Source of the DNA: CBDCFV01 sp965203835
Lineage (GTDB): Bacteria; Chloroflexota; Dehalococcoidia; Lucifugimonadales; UBA3495
DNA: 64,000 nucleotides
Direction of reading: 5' to 3'
Assembly: GCA_965203835.1 (NCBI GenBank)
Contig: OZ241919.1
Coordinates: 3,162,001-3,226,000, forward strand
Under the pieces are notes generated by a model. That model was given only the letters and a program-made list of their open reading frames with translations. It was not told where the DNA came from and ran no database searches. The position numbers and the translations under genes were made by a program. Below are positions 59,146-64,000 of the stretch, in pieces (position 1 is the stretch's first letter; each line of letters begins with the position of its first letter).

Positions 59146-61176
59146 GTGGTCCCCCCAGGAGACATAGGCCCCATTCCAATTTGGGTAGGCGTTTACCTGG
59201 CTTTGCTGGTAGCCTGCGCCATATCGGGTTACGTGCTGTACTGGCGCGTTTTCCGACTGATCCGCCAAGGCAAGGACGTGGCGCGGTTCGACCGTCCGTG
59301 GGAAAGGCTCAAAGGGGCGATGATCATTGTCCTGGGCCAGCGACGGGTGTTGCAGAGAGTCCCCCAACGGGACTGGGCAGGTATAGGCCACGCATTGATA
59401 TTCTGGGGATTCCTCTCCTTCTCTCTAAGCTATCTCATCTTCATTTTCGTCGCCTCCGTCTGGAGGCCATTCCCTGAGGCCTTGCTGACGGAGACGGGCG
59501 TAGGCGTTTACAGCGCTTACCTGGACATTCTGGCATCGGCGCTTCTCGTGGTACTGGTTTGGTCTTTGGCCCGCCGCTGGATAGTCAAGCCCCCTCGCTT
59601 GAGTTTCGATTTGACCCGCAACTGGGACTCGGTCGTAGTAGTCGCCTTGGTCGCCGCATTGATGGTCTCTACTCTGCTGACCCATGCTTTTTACGTCGCC
59701 GGAAGCGGCGAAGGGCCGGAGGCGAGCGTGTTCGTTGGAGGCGCGATCGGCAATGGCTTCACGACGCTGGGCCTTACACGCGCTGTCTCTGACATCCTCC
59801 AAGCGATATCCTGGTGGGTGCACCTTGGGATAGTTCTGGGCTTCATGGTCTACATTCCCTTCTCCAAGCACATGCACATGGTAGCCGCGCCCATGAACGC
59901 CTTCTTCCGTTCCCTGGAGCCGCGTGGGGTGTTGGCATCCATGGACTTGGAGAACTCGGAACGGTTCGGCGCGTCGCGTGTCCAGGACTTCACTTGGAAG
60001 CAGCTTCTGGATGGGTACGCGTGCGCGGTCTGCGGACGGTGCACCTCCGTTTGTCCGGCCAACCTGACTGGGAAAGTCCTGTCGCCTATGCATATTGTGG
60101 AAAACCTGAAAGACCACATGATCGCCATTGGGCACCAAGGCAGCCGTGACAGTGAGCACGTCGAGCCATCCAATCTAGTGGGTGGGCCCATCTCAGAGCA
60201 GGCGATATGGGACTGCTTGTCCTGCGGCGCTTGCATGGAGGAGTGCCCCGTGGTGGTGGAGCATGTGCCTACGATCATTGACGTGCGGCGACACTTGGTA
60301 TTGGAGGAGGCCAACATCCCCGAGACCGGCATGAACGCGTTGCTCAGCATGGAGCAGCGAGGACACCCTTGGCGCGGCAGCCAGTATACCCGGACAGATT
60401 GGGCCGAAGGCTTGGACGTGCCTACCCTGGCGGAAAATCCGGCCGCTGAAGTGCTCCTCTGGGTGGGATGCACCGGTGCGCTGGAGCAGCGGAGCCAAGC
60501 GGTAACCAGGTCAATGGCCAAGGTGTTAAGGTCCGCAAAGGTTGACTTTGCCATTCTGGGGGACGAGGAAACTTGCACCGGCGACCCTGCTCGCCGCATG
60601 GGGAACGAGTATCTTTTCCAGATACTGGCCCAGCAGGCTATAGAGACACTGGACAGGTATGGGGTGCAGACCATCGTGACTCTGTGCCCCCATTGTTTCA
60701 ACACGATGCGAAACGAGTACCCGCAGTTCGGCGGAAACTACCGGGTGCTCCATTACAGCCAGTTTGTTGACGGCCTGATTAAGGAAGGGCGGGTCAAGCC
60801 GGTGAAGATGATGGATGCTACGATGGCCTATCACGATTCGTGCTACTTGGGGCGTCATAACGGCGTTTACGATGAGCCGCGTGATATTGCCAAGGCGATC
60901 CCCGGACTCAAATTGGTGGAGATGGAACCGAGGTGCCGGGAGCGCGGGTTCTGTTGCGGGGCCGGCGGCGGCCACATGTGGATCGAAGACAGCCAAGGCA
61001 CGCGGGTCAACCACACGCGCACCAGCCATTTCTTGCAGACCGGCGCCGATACCGTGGGGGTGTCATGCCCTTTCTGCCTGCAAATGTTGACGGAAGGCAT
61101 CCAATCTGCGGGTCAACAGGGGGACAAGCAAGCAAAGGACGTGCTGGAAATCCTGGCGGAAAGCTTGGAGGACTGA
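59146..61176 (+). CDS. Heterodisulfide-reductase-like membrane Fe-S oxidoreductase
   Basis: 676 aa fusing a membrane part and a cytoplasmic Fe-S part. The N-terminal half has about five to six helices (ALLVACAISGYVLYWRVF, LIFWGFLSFSLSYLIFIF, LASALLVVLVWSLARR, VVVVALVAALMVSTLL, LGIVLGFMVYIPF) like cytochrome-b/HdrE-type subunits. Then two 4Fe-4S motifs (CAVCGRCTSVCPANLTG, CLSCGACMEECPVVVEH) and two CCG-like domains (LWVGCTGA...CTGDPARR; CPHC; GFCCGAGGGHMW). It may move electrons between a quinone pool and an acyl-CoA/ETF or disulfide system. Start is GTG 59146 with GGGAGAG upstream. Confidence 0.92.
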   Translation: MVPPGDIGPIPIWVGVYLALLVACAISGYVLYWRVFRLIRQGKDVARFDRPWERLKGAMIIVLGQRRVLQRVPQRDWAGIGHALIFWGFLSFSLSYLIFIFVASVWRPFPEALLTETGVGVYSAYLDILASALLVVLVWSLARRWIVKPPRLSFDLTRNWDSVVVVALVAALMVSTLLTHAFYVAGSGEGPEASVFVGGAIGNGFTTLGLTRAVSDILQAISWWVHLGIVLGFMVYIPFSKHMHMVAAPMNAFFRSLEPRGVLASMDLENSERFGASRVQDFTWKQLLDGYACAVCGRCTSVCPANLTGKVLSPMHIVENLKDHMIAIGHQGSRDSEHVEPSNLVGGPISEQAIWDCLSCGACMEECPVVVEHVPTIIDVRRHLVLEEANIPETGMNALLSMEQRGHPWRGSQYTRTDWAEGLDVPTLAENPAAEVLLWVGCTGALEQRSQAVTRSMAKVLRSAKVDFAILGDEETCTGDPARRMGNEYLFQILAQQAIETLDRYGVQTIVTLCPHCFNTMRNEYPQFGGNYRVLHYSQFVDGLIKEGRVKPVKMMDATMAYHDSCYLGRHNGVYDEPRDIAKAIPGLKLVEMEPRCRERGFCCGAGGGHMWIEDSQGTRVNHTRTSHFLQTGADTVGVSCPFCLQMLTEGIQSAGQQGDKQAKDVLEILAESLED

Positions 61177-61224
61177 CCACGGGACCGTAACGTTTACCAA
61201 CCCTCAACAACGGAGTGTGGGTAC

Positions 61225-61473
61225 ATGCCTGACAACGATTTGACTATCACCCAAAGCTGCGGAGATTGCGGCCACGAGGTAGGGTCTTTCAGTGTGAAGA
61301 AAGACAACATGATGCTCATGTCGAAGGAACTGGTCTGGTGCCCCGAGTGTCAGGCCGACAAGCCGGAAGTCCGGGACTTGGCAGGCCGCAGTTCGGCGAT
61401 CCAAAGGGAGCAACAGAGCTACGCCAAGAATGAAGCTGTCCAGTCGGAGACCCGTGTCCGAAATCCCACATAA
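61225..61473 (+). CDS. Small zinc-ribbon protein
   Basis: 82 aa. Two CxxC pairs (QSCGDCGHEVG and LVWCPECQADKP) about 25 residues apart give a zinc ribbon; the C-terminus is polar and probably disordered. Function unknown; such small ribbons often bind RNA or RNA polymerase. ATG 61225 follows the Hdr-like stop by 48 bp, co-directional. Confidence 0.8.
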   Translation: MPDNDLTITQSCGDCGHEVGSFSVKKDNMMLMSKELVWCPECQADKPEVRDLAGRSSAIQREQQSYAKNEAVQSETRVRNPT

Positions 61474-61568
61474 CGGGCTCAGACCTCCCGGTTACCGGTG
61501 TCGGTGGCTTGTATTGGTCCCATCGCCGGGTCTTCAGCGGTGTCGCAACCGGCCCGACGGCGCATACT

Positions 61569-62405
61569 GTGACAGTCAAAATCCTCGTTGGTTTGACCCT
61601 TTTATGCCTGTTGGCGGTGTTTTTGTTCTGGCCGCATATTGAGAGACGGTTCGTATTCTTCCCCACCGCGGAAATCGTCCAGACCCCGGCTGCGGTGGGA
61701 CTGACCTACGAGGAAGTGTTCTTTACCACCAGCGACGGGCTGCGGTTGCACGGTTGGTTCGTGCCAGGGAGTGGCGACGTTACCTGGGTGTGGTTTCACG
61801 GAAACGGCGGGAACATAGGCCACCGTGTCGACGAACTTGCGCTGTTCCATCACAAGCTGGGCGTTGACCAGTTCATCTTTGATTACCGGGGCTACGGACG
61901 CAGCCAAGGGACACCCTCGGAAAAAGGGACATATCAAGACGCCCGAGCCGCTATGGCGTACCTGCATAGCCGTCCCGGCATAGACGCCGGGAAGATCGTC
62001 TACTTCGGGCGGTCGTTGGGGGCGGCGGTAGCGGTTGAGTTGGCCGGCAGCCATCCGCCATCGGGTCTGGTCCTGGTTGCTGCCTTCTCATCCATGGAAG
62101 ACATGGCCCGATTGACGTTCCCCTTCTTGCCGGTGGGTCTTCTGGTGAAGGGCCACTACGATTCGTTGAGCCGGATCCAGCAGGTGCATAGCCCTCTGTT
62201 GGTCATGCACGGTGACTTGGACAGCACTGTACCGCTTTCCCAGGGCGAAAAGCTGTTCAAATCAGCCAATGGTCCCAAGCGGTTTCACCGGCTCACCGGC
62301 GCGGGTCACAACGACACCTACCTGGCCGGGCAGGGCTACTGGGAAGCACTTGATGAATTCCTGGCTACTCTGTCCGCTGCCGGACCAAGCGGCGACCCCG
62401 GCTGA
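61569..62405 (+). CDS. Membrane-anchored alpha/beta hydrolase (BEM46/ABHD13-like)
   Basis: 278 aa from GTG 61569 (TTG 61509 is the alternative, giving 298). One N-terminal helix (ILVGLTLLCLLAVFLFW) anchors it. The catalytic set is the oxyanion HGNGGN, nucleophile GRSLGAA (Ser), acid Asp in MHGDLDSTVP and base His in GAGHNDTYLAG. Family members act as lysophospholipid/palmitoyl thioesterases or other serine hydrolases; the substrate is unknown. A bidirectional terminator lies 100 bp downstream. Confidence 0.87.
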   Translation: MTVKILVGLTLLCLLAVFLFWPHIERRFVFFPTAEIVQTPAAVGLTYEEVFFTTSDGLRLHGWFVPGSGDVTWVWFHGNGGNIGHRVDELALFHHKLGVDQFIFDYRGYGRSQGTPSEKGTYQDARAAMAYLHSRPGIDAGKIVYFGRSLGAAVAVELAGSHPPSGLVLVAAFSSMEDMARLTFPFLPVGLLVKGHYDSLSRIQQVHSPLLVMHGDLDSTVPLSQGEKLFKSANGPKRFHRLTGAGHNDTYLAGQGYWEALDEFLATLSAAGPSGDPG

Positions 62406-62507
62406 CTTGGAGGCTATGCCTCTCCTTATAAGAGCGATCGAAGAGCGAATTCGCTAGCGGAGACACGGCCCCGGTAAACCAAGCAAAATTGTTGGGGACG
62501 AATGGAA

Positions 62508-62536
62508 AACCGCCCCGGATGCCGTCCGGGGCGGTT
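62508..62536. terminator. Bidirectional terminator hairpin
   Basis: Perfect 12-bp stem AACCGCCCCGGA/TCCGGGGCGGTT with a 5-nt loop between convergent genes; the minus strand continues as GGTTTTCC and the plus strand as TTCTTG. Confidence 0.85.
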
Positions 62537-62577
62537 CTTGTAAGGTCACCGGTTAGTACTTTGGACGTCGCGACTGC

Positions 62578-62772
62578 TTAAAGCTGTTCAGCATAATCCA
62601 GGTTGTGCAGGTACTTGTTCCCTTCGAACTCGCCTTCAACGATGACTACTTCGTGAACATTGACCTCGTGGGACTCCACGTTCAGGGAAACCCCGGTGGT
62701 CTCCACTGTCAACCCCGATCGAGTCTTGAACCGCAATCCAGCTTCCACACTGGTCATTTCTGCGTAAGCCAA
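62578..62772 (-). CDS. Small beta-rich protein of unknown function
   Basis: 64 aa from TTG 62772, with GGAGG and AAAGGAAA directly upstream, making the rare start credible. The repeated short Val/Glu strands (VEAGLRFKTRSGLTVETTGVS, then HEVNVHEVVIVEGEFEG) suggest a small beta fold, possibly SH3-like. I do not recognise a family. It ends at the bidirectional terminator. A TTGACA is seen upstream near 62900 but without a matching -10. Confidence 0.62.
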   Translation of the reverse strand: MAYAEMTSVEAGLRFKTRSGLTVETTGVSLNVESHEVNVHEVVIVEGEFEGNKYLHNLDYAEQL

Positions 62773-63010
62773 TTTCCTTTCCTCCGTTTCAGGACCGTTG
62801 TCCCGTGTAATTTTGATTGACGAATTTTACTGTCGTGCTGACCGCTTGAAGCTTGCTGATATCCCGGATGCACAACCCACAAGCGATTGTGTCAAGAGTA
62901 CCATCCAGCGTCAGCAGTCTACAAATCGAGCTTTATAACGTCAAGCCTTATACTGTCCGGTGTTCGCTTCAGTTTCATGGCATGAGGTCCAACATTCGTC
63001 ATGCAAGCGG

Positions 63011-63310
63011 TCAAAAGCCTGACATAATCTCTATTTCGTAGTCCAAAAGCTCCAAGTCACCGCGACTCTCTTCCAAGAATTCCACTACCTTGGAGAGCAT
63101 TTGGTTGGCGTGCCGGGCGTCATTGCTTAGACAACATACGGCAAGGGTCAAGTGTTGCCACAATTCGTTGTTCTCGGACTCCGCCACAGCGACATTGAAC
63201 CGGTTACGAATCCTCGCGGTAACGGACCTGCTTACCTGTCGTTTGCCTTTCAAGCTATGGTTGTCGGGAAGGTGGATCTCCAGACGGCAGAACCCAATGT
63301 GTAGACTCAT
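63011..63310 (-). CDS. DUF503 (YlxP-like) protein
   Basis: 99 aa from ATG 63310. LHIGFCRLEIHLPDNHSLKGKRQVSRSVTARIRNRFNVAV (key blocks HSLKGKR and RIRNRFNVAVAE) is the DUF503 pattern, and ELWQHLTLAVCCLSND supplies the second half. YlxP-type proteins are linked to ribosome assembly next to rbfA in Gram-positives; the exact role is unknown. It is divergent from rex, 184 bp apart. Confidence 0.9.
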   Translation of the reverse strand: MSLHIGFCRLEIHLPDNHSLKGKRQVSRSVTARIRNRFNVAVAESENNELWQHLTLAVCCLSNDARHANQMLSKVVEFLEESRGDLELLDYEIEIMSGF

Positions 63311-63343
63311 ACTCTCGACTTTGTAATTTATTTCACAGTTTTC

Positions 63344-63371
63344 TTGACGCAACGTAAACAAACATTATAGA
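63344..63371 (+). promoter_or_regulatory. Candidate promoter of rex
   Basis: TTGACG (63344-63349), a 16-bp spacer and TATAGA (63366-63371), upstream of the rex ATG (63495). A perfect Rex operator (TTGTGAA-n4-TTCACAA) is not visible beside it. Confidence 0.42.
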
Positions 63372-63494
63372 TTATGGCATGGACTAACCTCATTTGGAGC
63401 GTCCCTGACGCGGAAACCAGCCTATACTACGAGGCAAGGTTTCCAGGCTGGCACACCCTCTGTTGGCGGCGTCCTGGGGCGGACAGGCGCGATT

Positions 63495-64000
63495 ATGGCG
63501 GCCGATTCCCCTATCCGCCACCAGCGGCGCGAAGAAGCGCCTGAAGTGGTGGTTGCGAGACTACCCCAGTACGTTCGCGTACTCACTCGCCTGCTTCAGG
63601 AGGGAGCGGAGGTAGTCAGCTCGCAGCAACTGGGAGAGACGCTCCAGGTTACTCCGGCCCAGATCAGGAAAGACTTAAGCTACTTTGGCCGGTTCGGGAA
63701 GCAGGGCCGCGGTTACAGCGTCCTGCATTTGCTGGAACGCTTGAAACAAATCCTGGGTCTCAATGATTCCTGGAATGTGGCCGTCGTGGGCGTAGGGCGA
63801 TTGGGCAGGGCGATATTGAGTTATCCGGGGTTTACCCCGGACGGGTTCCAGCTTGTTGCCGCGTTCGATGACGACCCCAACGTGATTGGACAAGCAATCG
63901 CCGGGCTTACGGTCGAGCATACCGATATGATGGCCGCTGAGGTGGAAGCCAAGAACATCAGCATAGCTATCGTCGCCGTGCCGACCGAACACACTCAAGA
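63495..64000 (+). CDS. rex: Redox-sensing transcriptional repressor Rex, partial
   Basis: Senses the NADH/NAD+ ratio and represses fermentation and respiratory genes. The first 168 codons are visible before the right edge. The N-terminal winged helix ends with the family signature IRKDLSYFGRFGKQGRGY, and the Rossmann domain follows with VAVVGVGRLGRAIL (GxGxxG) and AAFDDDPNVIGQ. The start is ATG 63495; the upstream site is weak (GGACAGG). About 40-50 C-terminal residues are missing off the window. Confidence 0.96.
   Translation, partial: MAADSPIRHQRREEAPEVVVARLPQYVRVLTRLLQEGAEVVSSQQLGETLQVTPAQIRKDLSYFGRFGKQGRGYSVLHLLERLKQILGLNDSWNVAVVGVGRLGRAILSYPGFTPDGFQLVAAFDDDPNVIGQAIAGLTVEHTDMMAAEVEAKNISIAIVAVPTEHTQ

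Noticed and set aside
62853..63041. 62-codon plus-strand frame between the small beta protein and DUF503
   Set aside because: No ribosome site, no domain, and it runs into the DUF503 3' end antisense.

Overview
The window is 64 kb of gene-dense bacterial chromosome, GC-rich overall, with a bacterial 16S rRNA gene, dnaA and other single-copy housekeeping genes. The gene mix points to a Chloroflexota lineage, most likely near Dehalococcoidia/SAR202. It includes three luciferase-like (F420-type) oxidoreductases, several short-chain dehydrogenases and alpha/beta hydrolases, a mycothiol-isomerase-like protein, a HpnB-like glycosyltransferase, a heterodisulfide-reductase-like membrane protein, and a 16S gene standing alone without 23S/5S. 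This placement is an inference; I could not place the 16S phylogenetically. There are no tRNA genes, CRISPR arrays, transposases or prophage genes that I could recognise.

Layout. 1-3148 (minus): branched-chain 2-oxo acid dehydrogenase E1alpha-E1beta-E2, with E2 running off the left edge. 3600-7639 (plus): dnaA, a putative oriC with three DnaA-box-like sites, thiI and a squalene/phytoene synthase. 7701-9651 (minus): a type II restriction-modification pair. 10083-13657 (plus): a small unknown protein, then cupin, iron alcohol dehydrogenase, TPR protein and LLM oxidoreductase. 13794-19777: aldo/keto reductase and PNPOx-like protein, two alpha/beta hydrolases, two SDRs and an embedded HicAB module. 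19854-21224 (minus): small toxin-antitoxin-like genes. 21516-23030 (minus): 16S rRNA with a strong promoter, a processing stem and its own terminator. 23451-27613: Uma2 nuclease, thiL-tsaE-tsaB, ndk and rsfS. 27891-34627 (plus): gltB, an intruding Uma2 gene, and gltD. 34656-37602 (minus): pyruvate kinase and a second LLM protein. 37956-40242: VOC protein, a HEPN-like protein, an NYN-domain protein and a DUF2283 pair. 40366-45372 (minus): hpnB-like, RidA, M20 peptidase, HicB, thiolase and DUF35. 45839-50430: phosphatase, aminotransferase, a second HEPN-like protein, queuosine-precursor transporter, BtpA-like protein and a third HEPN-like protein. 50523-55837 (plus): uvrA, MBL hydrolase and M16 peptidase. 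55834-64000: FAH hydrolase, third LLM protein, mycothiol-type isomerase, an orphan ribbon-helix-helix protein, Hdr-like protein, zinc ribbon, hydrolase, DUF503 and rex (cut by the right edge).

The main unexplained signals are these. (1) Three paralogous HEPN-like proteins share an invariant R-x6-H motif and sit at three separate metabolic loci. (2) A dispersed intergenic element carries two or three TGTCC pentamers exactly 10 bp apart, followed at a fixed 12-bp offset by a TGAA/ATTTT block; it occurs at three loci. (3) A palindromic repeat family includes one copy inserted in frame inside thiL, which also looks leaderless. (4) The solitary 16S gene has a 29-base-pair leader/trailer stem that encloses only 16S. 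Small toxin-antitoxin-like genes are unusually frequent throughout.
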